64,000 bases of DNA from Fabrea salina (lineage: Eukaryota > Ciliophora > Heterotrichea > Heterotrichida > Fabreidae): the NCBI GenBank assembly GCA_022984795.1, contig JALIHJ010000025.1, positions 221,653 to 285,652 of the forward strand. Reading direction: 5' to 3'. The position numbers and the translations under genes are program-made. Under the pieces are notes generated by a model that saw only the letters and a program-made list of their open reading frames with translations, was not told the DNA's origin and made no database searches. Positions 17,037 through 26,012 of this stretch are shown here, piece by piece (position 1 is the stretch's first letter; every line of letters begins with the position of its first letter).

Positions 17037-18113
17037 ATGCAGGTGAGCCCAATGTCAATTACAATCAGAACCCTAACTTGGTCACGAGAATCTCACGGCC
17101 TGTTCGACTACGAATCCCACTCAATCCACAAAAACACTCTTAAAGCTTCAGGGGCTTCAAAAATCATCCGGAACTGCAATGAAGTCCAGCTCATCCCCCA
17201 AAATGCCGAAACTGACTCTCCTGACTCCCTGATACTGGCTTTTCTGGACGAAGGCCCAGACTCTTACTATTTAAGGCCCCACGAACCCGAAAACCTTTGG
17301 CTGGTTGTGAAATCCCTCCGCGAGAATCACCAAAGCGGATTCGAACTATCAGAAGGAACAATCATTAAATTAGGCAGAGTCAAGTACAGGGTCAGAGAGC
17401 TCTGCCACGAAGAAAAGCAACTAGACAACTTTCAAATGGTAGAAGAAGCTGCTGAACCAGGCCGGGCCTGCAAAATCTGTCTGTGGGAAGAAAACACCTC
17501 TGAGAACCCCCTAATTTCTCCTTGTTCGTGTTCTGGAAGCATGAAATACATGCACTTAGATTGCTTGAAAACTTGGCTGGAGTCTAGAAAGTCCACTCGG
17601 TCTACTGAGAACTCCGTGTCCTTTTTTTGGAAATCAATAGACTGCGAAATCTGCAAAGAACCCTTTCCCATAACTCTCCCTTACAAAGGGAAGCCCTACG
17701 AACTCTTTAGCGTAGAAGAACGCAGCACGCCATACATTGTTTTAGAAGCTGTAACTAGAGAACGCAACAACAACAGAGGCATCCACTTCATCACTCTGAA
17801 GAACAGATTTTCTGTGAAACTAGGCAGAGGCCACGACAGTGACGTCAGAATTTCAGATATATCAGTGAGTAGGTGCCACGCCATGATTGAGTTTAAAGAC
17901 GGCAGGTTTTACTTGCAAGACAACAACAGCAAGTTTGGAACCCTAGTCCAAATCCAAGGAGAGTTCCAAATCAAAGAAGAAACTGGAGTTATTTCTTTGC
18001 AGTCTGGAAGAACTGTGCTTTCTATTTTTGCCAAAAATAATTTCTTAAACAGTGAAAGCATGAACATAAGCATTGAGGAAACCGAAGACGAAAGCTTTAC
18101 TGAAACACTATAA
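17037..18113 (+). CDS. RING-CH (RINGv) and FHA domain protein, putative E3 ligase
   Basis: 358 aa. A RINGv finger of C4HC3 type runs from Cys145 (ACKICLWEE, SPCSCSGSMKYMHLDC, CEICKEPF). This class (MARCH family) recruits E2 enzymes for ubiquitylation. A forkhead-associated domain follows at about 245-330 (VKLGRGHDSDVRISD, VSRCHAMIEF, NNSKFGT), which reads phosphothreonine. There are no membrane segments, unlike most RING-CH proteins. The pair suggests phospho-dependent substrate choice. The N-terminal about 120 residues have no domain I recognise, though KLGRVKYRVR near 111-120 could be part of a second, weak FHA-like fold. Confidence 0.88.
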   Translation: MQVSPMSITIRTLTWSRESHGLFDYESHSIHKNTLKASGASKIIRNCNEVQLIPQNAETDSPDSLILAFLDEGPDSYYLRPHEPENLWLVVKSLRENHQSGFELSEGTIIKLGRVKYRVRELCHEEKQLDNFQMVEEAAEPGRACKICLWEENTSENPLISPCSCSGSMKYMHLDCLKTWLESRKSTRSTENSVSFFWKSIDCEICKEPFPITLPYKGKPYELFSVEERSTPYIVLEAVTRERNNNRGIHFITLKNRFSVKLGRGHDSDVRISDISVSRCHAMIEFKDGRFYLQDNNSKFGTLVQIQGEFQIKEETGVISLQSGRTVLSIFAKNNFLNSESMNISIEETEDESFTETL

Positions 18114-18135
18114 ATACTAACAATTAACCCATAAA

Positions 18136-18768
18136 TTAGTTAGACTTAGAAAGTTTCCTTTTTCTCTGTGAAAGCATGTACATGTATAAGTACGGGAACC
18201 CTACTAAGTAACAAACCCCTAAGCAGTACTTCACGAACCAGTAGTAGTCAAAAGCAAAGTTCCACTCGTTGGGCATAGCTAAAGAGTACACTCGCGGACA
18301 GCATTTTGCTATAACAGGCAGAGCAGCTACCAAACACATTATTTCAGAAAACACTCCTATTGGGTACAACACTATAAAGGCACTGTAGCGGAGCCAAGTC
18401 AAGAACTTAGGCACTCCAAAACCAAGCATAGGCAGTAAGTAGTTGGAGTACCTAATGATCTCAGCTAAGCTCCAAGCCAGAATCAAAGAAGCACTCCAAG
18501 GAGTGTTGGGTTCAAGTTCCAAAGCACCCCAGACGACAAGTACTCTGCTGCAGACCTGCATAACTGTAGGCACTAAGGGCGAAGGCGAAACTCTAAGCAA
18601 GGAGTGAAGCACCTCCATAAGCATGAGGTGCTGGAAAGTCCTTAAGAGAAAGGCCACCTCTCCGTTTGAAAAGAGCGCAAGTGAGTCCCTGGAGTTGTAA
18701 ATGCCCAGCACAAACAGCGAAGTCCAGCCTAGGAGTTGCAAGAAGTTGTACAGCTTCAGGTATAACAT
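18136..18768 (-). CDS. 3-hydroxyacyl-CoA dehydratase (HACD/PHS1 family)
   Basis: 210 aa from the Met in MLYLKLYNFLQLLGW. A longer frame extends upstream but is Ser-rich shadow sequence antisense to the next gene. Multi-pass PTPLA family protein of the ER: it dehydrates 3-hydroxyacyl-CoA in the third step of very-long-chain fatty acid elongation. The catalytic block RYSAFIVLYPIGVFSE gives Tyr135 and Glu142, the same 7-residue spacing as in yeast Phs1. The basic C terminus (SQRKRKLSKSN) could serve as an ER retention signal. The ATG is four bases from the divergent small gene. Confidence 0.93.
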   Translation of the reverse strand: MLYLKLYNFLQLLGWTSLFVLGIYNSRDSLALFSNGEVAFLLRTFQHLMLMEVLHSLLRVSPSPLVPTVMQVCSRVLVVWGALELEPNTPWSASLILAWSLAEIIRYSNYLLPMLGFGVPKFLTWLRYSAFIVLYPIGVFSEIMCLVAALPVIAKCCPRVYSLAMPNEWNFAFDYYWFVKYCLGVCYLVGFPYLYMYMLSQRKRKLSKSN

Positions 18769-18772
18769 TTTA

Positions 18773-18985
18773 ATGGAAGAACTATCTAGGCTAGAAGGAG
18801 TGGAAAACATGCTTTTGGACATAGGCGACAAGGTCAAGGACGTACTAGGGCTGCTCAGAAGAGAACTCAGACAAGAAGAAAGCAAAGACGACATAATTGA
18901 CAACCTTGAAATAGCTACTACGGACTTGTCTGAGCTGGGAAAAGACCTGCACGATATTATAGACAAGATCCCTCTTGAGTCTTAG
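18773..18985 (+). CDS. Small helical protein, unknown (weakly Mediator Med11-like)
   Basis: 70 aa from the ATG at 18773. It is almost entirely helical with heptad-like leucines (LSRLEGVENMLLDIGDKVKDVL, then IDNLEIATTDLSELGKDLHDII). The opening resembles the N-terminal helix of Mediator subunit 11, but the similarity is too weak to assign. The first ATG lies four bases from the HACD start on the other strand and its TAG lies three bases from the stop of the convergent UTP23 gene. It is wedged in with no spare sequence, which argues for a real gene. Confidence 0.6.
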   Translation: MEELSRLEGVENMLLDIGDKVKDVLGLLRRELRQEESKDDIIDNLEIATTDLSELGKDLHDIIDKIPLES

Positions 18986-18988
18986 TTA

Positions 18989-19690
18989 TTAACTATTGAG
19001 TTTGCGTTTCCTTCTGGTTTTTTTAGCAGAAGGTTGGGGGTTCTCCACTTTCTGTTTTTTTTTGCACGAAAGAGGGTTGGGTCCTTTGGCTTTGCGTTTG
19101 GTGCCTAGTTCTAGTTTCATTTTGTTTTTTTCTTTGTCAGGTTTTTTGGCTTCTTTGTTTTGTTTTAGTTCTTTAAGCATGTCTCTAATTGGTTTGTCGT
19201 GACTAGAAGTCAGTTGGGACTTAAGGAGTTCTTTTCTCTGGGCCTTTTGGACACTTACTCGACTTGGAGGGTCCAGAGTCATTATTCCTTTTTTGAAGTA
19301 TATAATTGGAACTCCAGGCAGGCTTCTGAGTTCTTTCCTTAGTTGTTTGTTTTGGGTTGCAATGAACAGTTTGTCTTTGTTCCTTTCGCCCAGTGCTGCC
19401 TTGATGCATTCTTCAGGGGCAAGTACTTCTTGGTGTTTGCAAGTGCTTTTTTTAAGAGATTTTGCAGTGCTTGAGTCTTGTTTAAGGTGCTTGTAAATGC
19501 ACAAAGGAAACGTTATGTGGGCTACTCCGCCCAGTAACTTGCTTAACATGTGTTTGGTGTCCCAGTTGTGGTTTTCCATCTCTAGAATGAACTCCCAGTC
19601 AGTCAGTACGTTGTAAGGTTCTTGGAAGTTAAAGTTAGTTCTGTAGAAAAGCACAGTTCTTTTGTAGTTTTTGCTTCTTTTGATTCTCAT
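18989..19690 (-). CDS. UTP23: rRNA-processing protein UTP23
   Basis: 233 aa. The N terminus MRIKRSKNYKRTVLFYRTNF followed by EPYNVLTDWEF is the UTP23 pattern. The PIN-like domain runs to about residue 140, with FIATQNKQLRKELRSLPGVP. The C-terminal tail is basic and carries GPNPLSCKKK, a motif shared by UTP23 and FCF1-type proteins. UTP23 acts in the small-subunit processome in the nucleolus, releasing the snR30/U17 snoRNA during 18S maturation. The PIN acidic site seems incomplete (TDWEF), as expected for this non-nuclease member. Confidence 0.93.
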   Translation of the reverse strand: MRIKRSKNYKRTVLFYRTNFNFQEPYNVLTDWEFILEMENHNWDTKHMLSKLLGGVAHITFPLCIYKHLKQDSSTAKSLKKSTCKHQEVLAPEECIKAALGERNKDKLFIATQNKQLRKELRSLPGVPIIYFKKGIMTLDPPSRVSVQKAQRKELLKSQLTSSHDKPIRDMLKELKQNKEAKKPDKEKNKMKLELGTKRKAKGPNPLSCKKKQKVENPQPSAKKTRRKRKLNS

Positions 19691-19701
19691 ATTTATAACA
19701 T

Positions 19702-21135
19702 ATGGGATGTGTTAAGTCAAAAGTAGAACCCATAAGGCAGGGTTCAAAGCACTTTACTATATCAGCTGCTTCTTTTGTGCAGGCATCTAGAAAGAAGTAC
19801 TTTGAGTCTTATGAAATCATTAAAACTCTAGGCGCAGGGGCGTTTTCTGAAGTTAAACTGTGCAACCACCTCCCTACTGGACAAAAAAGGGCTTTGAAAA
19901 TTATCCACAAGTCAGGACTCAGTGAGCATCATGCTGACACGAAACTGCTTCTGAAAGAAATCCAAGTTTTGAAAAGTTTGGACCATCCAAGCATTTTGCG
20001 TTGTTACGAAATTTTAGAGGACAGAAGGCACTTTTACATTGCAATGGAGTACTGTGAAGGCGGAGAGTTATTTCAGATGATTTTAGAAAAAGGAAAACTT
20101 ACTGAAGCAGACACTGCAGAAATAATGTTCCAATTGTTGTCAGCAGTCACCTATTGCCATGAAAACAGGGTCATTCACAGGGACCTCAAGCCCGAAAACA
20201 TTTTGCTTGAAGAAAAAGAAGGAGGTCTGAGTATCCGAGTAGCAGACTTCGGAAGTTCTTGTTTGCTTGACCCCAGAGAAAGAACCAAGGGCTGTTACGG
20301 CTCTGCTTACTATATTGCTCCTGAAGTCCTTAAAGGCGAGTACAACGAAAAGTGCGACGAGTGGAGTTGCGGAGTGATTATGTACATTTTGCTAACTGGA
20401 ACTCCTCCTTACTTCGGCAATAGTGACAGAGAAATTCTCCAACAAGTCAAAAACCAACCCATCCAAGTCTCTGTAATTCCTGGAATAAGCAAAGAAGCTT
20501 GTGACCTTTTGTCCAGACTACTGCAAAGGAAACCCAGAAAAAGAATAGACGCCAAAGTTGCTGTAAACCACCCCTGGATCAACAAGTTCCGCAAAAAACC
20601 CCAAACTTCCCGAATGGAAACAACTCTTACCAACTTAAGGAAGTTCAACGCCACTGAGAAGCTAAAAGGAGCAGTGCATATATTTTTAGCTACTCATGTT
20701 TTGTCTTCCAAAGATTTAAAAGAACTTAAAGAAAGCTTCCACGCAATGGACGTCAACGGTGACGGAATCTTAAGTAAGCAAGAACTCGTTAAAGCCTACA
20801 AAGAAATCATGGGCGAAAAAAAAGCTTTGGAAACTGTGAATGAAATAATGAACAAAGTTGATGATGACCACAACGGCTACATTGACTACTCAGAGTTCCT
20901 GAAGTCTTGTGTGGACTACACTAACCACCTGTCCAAAGAGAACTTAGAAACTGCTTTTAGGATGTTTGACAAGGATGGCAGTGGAACAATTACGAGTGAA
21001 GAACTCAAAGAAACCTTAGGTCAAGAAAACGAAGACCAAAATATTTGGAAGCAAATCATTGAAGAAGTCGACCAGAACGGAGACGGAGTCATTGATTTAA
21101 AGGAATTCTTGAGTTTAATGACTGGAAAAATCTAA
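19702..21135 (+). CDS. Calcium-dependent protein kinase (CDPK)
   Basis: 477 aa. N-terminal MGCVKSK fits N-myristoylation plus palmitoylation, so membrane attachment is likely. The Ser/Thr kinase domain (about 35-300) has GAGAFSEVKL, the HRDLKPEN loop and DFG, then APEVL. After the junction helix come four EF hands with intact loops: DVNGDGILSKQE, DDDHNGYIDYSE, DKDGSGTITSEE and DQNGDGVIDLKE. Calcium binding to these relieves autoinhibition. CDPKs are typical of ciliates, apicomplexans and plants. The stop TAA overlaps the TAG of the convergent gene. Confidence 0.97.
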   Translation: MGCVKSKVEPIRQGSKHFTISAASFVQASRKKYFESYEIIKTLGAGAFSEVKLCNHLPTGQKRALKIIHKSGLSEHHADTKLLLKEIQVLKSLDHPSILRCYEILEDRRHFYIAMEYCEGGELFQMILEKGKLTEADTAEIMFQLLSAVTYCHENRVIHRDLKPENILLEEKEGGLSIRVADFGSSCLLDPRERTKGCYGSAYYIAPEVLKGEYNEKCDEWSCGVIMYILLTGTPPYFGNSDREILQQVKNQPIQVSVIPGISKEACDLLSRLLQRKPRKRIDAKVAVNHPWINKFRKKPQTSRMETTLTNLRKFNATEKLKGAVHIFLATHVLSSKDLKELKESFHAMDVNGDGILSKQELVKAYKEIMGEKKALETVNEIMNKVDDDHNGYIDYSEFLKSCVDYTNHLSKENLETAFRMFDKDGSGTITSEELKETLGQENEDQNIWKQIIEEVDQNGDGVIDLKEFLSLMTGKI

Positions 21136-23348
21136 GAACTAATAATTTTTTGGACTTGACTGGAGTTGTGTAAGGCCACTTCGTTGTACACAAACTGGAC
21201 TTTGCCTAAAAGTGAGTCATTGGACTTCTCAGCAAACTTTAAAGCGTAGAAAAGCCACTTCTCTGAAGAGTTTAAGTCACTGAGCTCAAAAGCTTTTAAA
21301 GCGTTGTTCCAACAAGTTGCCAGGAACCACTCTAAGTTCTGAACTCCACTTACTTCTAAGGACTGGTTCAACAAGGCTTCCCACTCTTCAAAAGACTGCG
21401 CCAGTCTGCACATTTGTTTGAGAGTTTGGAGTTTTTCTTGGTTGTTTAAAGCTGCTTTTTGCAGATAGGTGGTTAAACACTGAATTGCTGCTTTGTTGTG
21501 GGTAGAAACTTGAGCTAAGAAGTAACAGTTTTCTGGAGAACAGTTTTGAAGGAAGCTAGTTAAGTCTCCTTGGTTTTTAACTCGGTACTCGAATTCGAGT
21601 GCAAGGATTTCGTTTTTCCATTCTTGGTGGTCTGCAAAGTCCTTGAGTTTTTCTATATAGTTTCCAAGTTCTAAGTTGCATTCTAAGCCTTTTCTTATGA
21701 GTCCCACTAAACAGTACAGTGAGTTCTTGTTTCCGTAAAAGTGGCCTTTGTAGGCAAAACTAAGTGCTATTTCAAATAACTGGAAACTCTTGGAAGAATC
21801 CTGGACTTCCAAAGCTTTGTTGTAACTCAAAGCAAAGTACCACTCCGTTTCTGTAACGTCCAAGTCTACTGCAGCTCTTAAAAACTTTACAAGCAAGTTG
21901 CAGTCTGGGGACTTTTCACACAAAGGCACTAAAAGATAGTCTGGATTCTGGACTTTCTTCAGAATGGAAACTACACTGTCTGAGACTTCAAAAATAAACA
22001 GAGAAAATGTAGGAAAACTCGAACTCACAAGGTCTTTTATAAGGTCAAGTGCACTTTCAGGGCTGCAGTTGTCTATAAAAGACTTCAGAGTAGAGGTGTC
22101 AACTTTACCTACCTGCAAGTTGGCTTTTAGTTCAAGTAGCTGCTTTTCATGGGACTCAGGAAGGCTTTGGAGGAACTGCAAAGCACTTAAGCTGTCTTCG
22201 CTGTCTAAGAAGCACTTAGCCATTAAGAGAATTCCTTGTGTTTCTTGCTGGGCAGTTGCTAGTGGTAAGTAGACTTCTTCTATGAGTTTAGGGACTTCCT
22301 CTTTAAGCCCTCTTTGGTACATCTCGTTGCACAGTTCCCAAGTTAGACTCAGGACTTCTTCTTTCTGGGTGAGTTGGGTTTTGCTGAGACACAGCAAAAC
22401 TTCTTCTATGTTAAGGTACTCAAATGACTTCTCGTATATTTCATTGTTGATGTACAGTGTAAGCAGCAGTTTAAACCAAAGCAAGTAAACTTCTTCTCCA
22501 GAGTGTTTTTTAGAAATGCTGAGCAGTGCTTTGCAGGAGTCTATGAGTTTGTTCCGGGATACCAGCAAGTGCACAGACCTAAGTAATTCTTCTTGATTGC
22601 AAACTTGAAGCATTGACTCAAACAAGTCCTGGATTCCAGAGTGTTCCTGAGCTTCCAAGCACAGTTTCAGTTCTACAAACAAAGTTTCTGGCGTTTGAGG
22701 GAGCTGACTCAGTAAACTCTGTGCTTGTTCTTTTCTGCTGGTTTCTAGCAAAACTTCACATTTAAGAGTTTTTGCAGAGTTGTGTACAGTTTCTAAGCTA
22801 GCAGGAATACTTCCTTTAGAGTGTTCAATGACAACTTCAAGTACTTTTTCTAGGTCTTGGTAGTTCTGCGACTCGTAAAGCACTTTGCACACTTCGCAGT
22901 AAAGAAACCTTGTAACTCTGAAGTCTTCAATCCTGGACTCACCCAAAGGCAGTTTGTCTAGGTACTGAGTGTAGTTTTGCCCTGAGTAAAACTCAAGTTG
23001 TAACTTCCAAAAGAAGTAGTTGAGTTGGAACTCTTTGCTCTTTGTCTCAAGAGTCACTTTTCGGAAGCACTCCTCTGCTTCAAAGTAGTTCTGAGTGTCT
23101 ATAAAAGCCTTGGCAGTTCTAAGCCAGCAAGAGTTAAGCTTTTCCCCTAGTCTTTGCTGTTCAAAGGCCAAACAAGCCAACTTCCGGAACTTAGCAAGTT
23201 GGGGGTGCTTTGAAGAAGCCTTAACAGACAACCTCACACAGAGGTTCCAGAGTTTTTTAGCTTCCTCAAGTGAACTAACTTGGCCTAAGTCTAAGTTTAA
23301 GTCCCAATCCTGTTCTTCTTTCTCCAAAAGCGCTTCCAAACACTCCAT
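21132..23348 (-). CDS. SPO22/ZIP4-like helical-repeat protein (meiosis, TEX11 family)
   Basis: 738 aa of TPR-like helical repeats. Several blocks echo the SPO22/ZIP4/TEX11 family: LWNLCVRLSVKASS near the N terminus, TEWYFALSYNKALE near 520, and LEWFLATCWNNALKAFE near 683, each an aromatic-rich WNxA-type helix. In yeast, plants and mammals this family acts in the crossover (ZMM) pathway on meiotic chromosomes. It is the last gene of a five-gene leftward run and starts five bases after the stop of the TMEM230-like gene. Other long TPR scaffolds remain possible. Its stop overlaps the CDPK stop by four bases. Confidence 0.6.
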   Translation of the reverse strand: MECLEALLEKEEQDWDLNLDLGQVSSLEEAKKLWNLCVRLSVKASSKHPQLAKFRKLACLAFEQQRLGEKLNSCWLRTAKAFIDTQNYFEAEECFRKVTLETKSKEFQLNYFFWKLQLEFYSGQNYTQYLDKLPLGESRIEDFRVTRFLYCEVCKVLYESQNYQDLEKVLEVVIEHSKGSIPASLETVHNSAKTLKCEVLLETSRKEQAQSLLSQLPQTPETLFVELKLCLEAQEHSGIQDLFESMLQVCNQEELLRSVHLLVSRNKLIDSCKALLSISKKHSGEEVYLLWFKLLLTLYINNEIYEKSFEYLNIEEVLLCLSKTQLTQKEEVLSLTWELCNEMYQRGLKEEVPKLIEEVYLPLATAQQETQGILLMAKCFLDSEDSLSALQFLQSLPESHEKQLLELKANLQVGKVDTSTLKSFIDNCSPESALDLIKDLVSSSFPTFSLFIFEVSDSVVSILKKVQNPDYLLVPLCEKSPDCNLLVKFLRAAVDLDVTETEWYFALSYNKALEVQDSSKSFQLFEIALSFAYKGHFYGNKNSLYCLVGLIRKGLECNLELGNYIEKLKDFADHQEWKNEILALEFEYRVKNQGDLTSFLQNCSPENCYFLAQVSTHNKAAIQCLTTYLQKAALNNQEKLQTLKQMCRLAQSFEEWEALLNQSLEVSGVQNLEWFLATCWNNALKAFELSDLNSSEKWLFYALKFAEKSNDSLLGKVQFVYNEVALHNSSQVQKIISS

Positions 23349-23353
23349 TTATA

Positions 23354-23641
23354 TTATAACTGAGGCACTCGTCTGAGAATGCGTATGAAGTCTGACACGT
23401 AGTCTGTTTTAAGTGCCAACAACATCAAGTAGGTGTAAAAAAGACACGGAGCAAACACTATGGCCCCAGACACCATGTAAGTAGCTCCCTTGACTGGGTC
23501 GATTCCTGAAGCCTCTTCGAAACAGCCTATTAGTATAAGGAAAGCCCCAACCACAATGCCCAACAAGTACAGAAACAAGGTACACACAGGGAAAGGCGGC
23601 AGGGGTTCTGTGAATATCCGCTGTTGGGCAGTATCTTCCAT
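23354..23641 (-). CDS. Small two-TM protein, TMEM230/TMEM134 family
   Basis: 95 aa with two membrane spans (about 18-40 and 51-75). The second span, GAIVFAPCLFYTYLMLLAL, follows the LxxGxxxxxPxxYxxY pattern of the TMEM230/134 (DUF872) family. Human TMEM230 sits on secretory and recycling vesicles. Length and layout match the family. Neighbours on both sides are same-strand genes five and six bases away. Confidence 0.7.
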   Translation of the reverse strand: MEDTAQQRIFTEPLPPFPVCTLFLYLLGIVVGAFLILIGCFEEASGIDPVKGATYMVSGAIVFAPCLFYTYLMLLALKTDYVSDFIRILRRVPQL

Positions 23642-23647
23642 TTAATA

Positions 23648-25024
23648 TTACTTGTTAAAGAAGTTTTCTTTGTTTTCTTGAAAGACTTCAGAGTTAGATA
23701 TCATGTTTGTGACTTGTTGTTGGTACTCCTGGGCTTTCTTGACGATGACTTCGTGTTCAGAAGCAAGAGTTTGCATTTGGGCTTCGTGTTCAGCCTTTTT
23801 GTTTTCAATGTCAGTTTCTAGTTTGGAAACTTGTGACTTCTTTTCAGCAATTTGCTCATCCAAAGCTTTTTTTTCTTGGAGGAAGTAGTTGAGTTGCTCC
23901 TTTTTTTCTTCAACAGCTTTTTCTAGCGTAAACAACTTGGACTCGTTAGTTTTTTGTTCGCGGAACACTCGGTCGTTGTAGCCTTTGAGTTCTTGGTCCA
24001 GTAAGTTCAGACTCAGTTGTTTTTGTTTTATTTCGTTGTCTAGTTCCATTCCCCTTTGTTTTTGCTGAGCTACTTGTCTTTTGAGTTCTTTGTACTTGTT
24101 CATAGTCACGTCGCAGTGGTCCAGCATGAGTTTGGCTTCCTTTAGTTTTTCAACAACTCCTTCCATCATTTCGAATTTGTGTGTCAGTTCTGTCAAACTG
24201 TTTTGTTCGTCTTCCATGTTGTTTTGTTCACTCAGCAGTTGTGCTTTCAGTTCTTCTAGTGGGCGCTTCACTCTTTCTGGGGACTGCACTATCCGGTTCT
24301 GGGCTTCTTGAGTCTCTTCTTTTACGTTGTGGCGCATGTTTTCTATTTGGAGTTTGGCTTCTTCACACCCAGCGATTTCTACCTGGAGATGTTGGATTTC
24401 GTTTTCTATGGACTGTTTTTCTTCTTGGAGTTTGTGTTTTTCTCTTTCGAGTTCCTGAATTCTAGTTTGTTTTTGGGAGATAAGGGGTTGTTGGTCTTCC
24501 CTTTTCTTCTTTAAGTACTGCACTTCGTTTTGGAGTTTGTCGTACTCTTCTTTGGCTTTGTGGAGTTCGTCCGCAGCTGCACGTGACACCACGCATTCTT
24601 GGTTTTGGTCGTAAATTATTTCTTGTTCTTCAGTCATGAACTTGATGTAGTTCAGAAAGGCCGATATGAACTTCCTAGTTCTTCTGAAGTCCGGACTTAG
24701 CAAGTCTTGGATTTTGAACTGGTCTTCTTTGCAGCCTATTCTTTGGGTGACTTTAGATATGTACTTGAACAGGGATATAGCTGGGGTGGCTTGTTCGTAG
24801 AGTTCTGGGTTCTTAAGAATCCTCAGGTGCTCTGGCTGTGGCTTCAAAAGTTCTTCACGGGATTTCTGGAGCACTACTTCGAGGAGCTGTACGTATATTT
24901 CTTTAACTGACTCAAACTTAGGTTTTGTAATGTCTTCTTCAGAGGATATGTTCAGTCGAAGTGAGTTCTTTAGGTGGGAGTATATGTCGCTAGGACTTAG
25001 TATCGGAAACGAGTACTTTTCCAT
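23648..25024 (-). CDS. NUF2: Kinetochore protein NUF2
   Basis: 458 aa. The N-terminal about 145 residues are a calponin-homology-like domain with the NUF2 pattern: YSFPILSPSDIYSHL, then ITKPKFESVKEIYVQLLE, then LLSPDFRRTRKFISAFLNYIKF. A long coiled coil follows to the end, rich in Gln, Glu and Lys. NUF2 pairs with NDC80/HEC1 in the four-protein NDC80 complex that links kinetochores to microtubules. In a ciliate its role would be in micronuclear mitosis and meiosis. Length matches the family. Confidence 0.93.
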   Translation of the reverse strand: MEKYSFPILSPSDIYSHLKNSLRLNISSEEDITKPKFESVKEIYVQLLEVVLQKSREELLKPQPEHLRILKNPELYEQATPAISLFKYISKVTQRIGCKEDQFKIQDLLSPDFRRTRKFISAFLNYIKFMTEEQEIIYDQNQECVVSRAAADELHKAKEEYDKLQNEVQYLKKKREDQQPLISQKQTRIQELEREKHKLQEEKQSIENEIQHLQVEIAGCEEAKLQIENMRHNVKEETQEAQNRIVQSPERVKRPLEELKAQLLSEQNNMEDEQNSLTELTHKFEMMEGVVEKLKEAKLMLDHCDVTMNKYKELKRQVAQQKQRGMELDNEIKQKQLSLNLLDQELKGYNDRVFREQKTNESKLFTLEKAVEEKKEQLNYFLQEKKALDEQIAEKKSQVSKLETDIENKKAEHEAQMQTLASEHEVIVKKAQEYQQQVTNMISNSEVFQENKENFFNK

Positions 25025-25052
25025 TTATTGGCGGTTTGACTTTTGAATTTAA

Positions 25053-25964
25053 TTAAAGAACTTCTAAGTCTCCAAAGGCCTCTTCGCTCGATTCAACTTG
25101 CAAATTTACACACAAAGCGTCTCCAAAAGGGTTTCCGTAGGCATCTACGAGTCTAAAGGTTCCAGAGTGAACTCCACTGCTCAAAGGGGCCTTAATCATT
25201 GCCCCTAACTCCACTACTTCTGAAGGGTTTGCGTTGGGCACTTCCAAAGACTCCCAGTTGAAGTCTCCACTTGTTAGTTCAAGCACACAGCTCTCTCCCC
25301 ACTTGGTTCGGCTGTTGTTTTGGACTTTCCATATTTTGACTAACTCGGAGCCTGCCTTTACTGTTTGCTTTCCTGCTAAGTTCACTTCTTCAAGTAGTGC
25401 CATATTGGGGTGTTTGAGTTCAACGTAACTAGAAATCATTCCGGCGTCCACCCAAGAGGCTTTTTGGTAGTCCTTTACCTTGACTACTGGATGCTGGTGA
25501 CTTAGGGAGCCTTCACAAACTCCGCATACGTTAAAGTTTTCACAAACTGGACAAAAGAACCTTATTCCTTCAATGGGTTGTTTTCCGCAAACTGCGCAGT
25601 AAATGTTCCAAACTGGGATTTCTTGTTTGAAGTCAAGGTCTATTAAGTCTTGGTACTTATCGGGAAAAAAACTAGTTTCTAGGTTTCGGGAAAGGTCCGA
25701 GATCAGTTGGCTGTTGGTTCTTTCCTCAACTACTGTGATTTTGAGGCTAGGAGATTCATAACTCCTAGCAACACTGTAGGCTTCCTGGAGTTCTTCGTCA
25801 GAGCCTATAGTTATGAAGTCTCCTTCTTCGTCCATGTACTTAAATTTGTAGTTTTTAGTTCCGTAGATGTTTTCTACTTGCAACTTCAAGTCGGAAAGTG
25901 TTTCGGGAACACTGGTGAGTTTCCTCATTTCGCTTTCGTAAATAATCTTTACACAGAAGCTCAT
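25053..25964 (-). CDS. NBR1-like selective autophagy receptor
   Basis: 303 aa. Domains in order: PB1 (about 1-80, with the acidic MDEEGDFITIGSDEEL loop), a ZZ zinc finger (about 118-160, CAVCGKQPIEGIRFFCPVC then CGVCEGSLSHQHP) and a four-tryptophan NBR1 domain (about 190-290, KIWKVQNNSRTKWGESCVLE, then GTFRLVDAYGNPFG). The C terminus EEAFGDLEVL is a good LC3/Atg8-interacting motif (Phe-x-x-Leu after acidic residues). Together these define a compact NBR1-type cargo receptor. It lacks the UBA domain of animal NBR1, so cargo recognition may not use ubiquitin. Confidence 0.93.
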   Translation of the reverse strand: MSFCVKIIYESEMRKLTSVPETLSDLKLQVENIYGTKNYKFKYMDEEGDFITIGSDEELQEAYSVARSYESPSLKITVVEERTNSQLISDLSRNLETSFFPDKYQDLIDLDFKQEIPVWNIYCAVCGKQPIEGIRFFCPVCENFNVCGVCEGSLSHQHPVVKVKDYQKASWVDAGMISSYVELKHPNMALLEEVNLAGKQTVKAGSELVKIWKVQNNSRTKWGESCVLELTSGDFNWESLEVPNANPSEVVELGAMIKAPLSSGVHSGTFRLVDAYGNPFGDALCVNLQVESSEEAFGDLEVL

Positions 25965-26012
25965 GAATTTAATTATAATGTTTCTGACGCAATTTCCAAA
26001 TCCATTTAAGCA

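Noticed and set aside
18769-18966. N-terminal extension of the HACD protein by 66 residues
   Set aside because: It is Ser-rich sequence antisense to the small helical gene, and the HACD family starts at MLYLKLYNFLQ.
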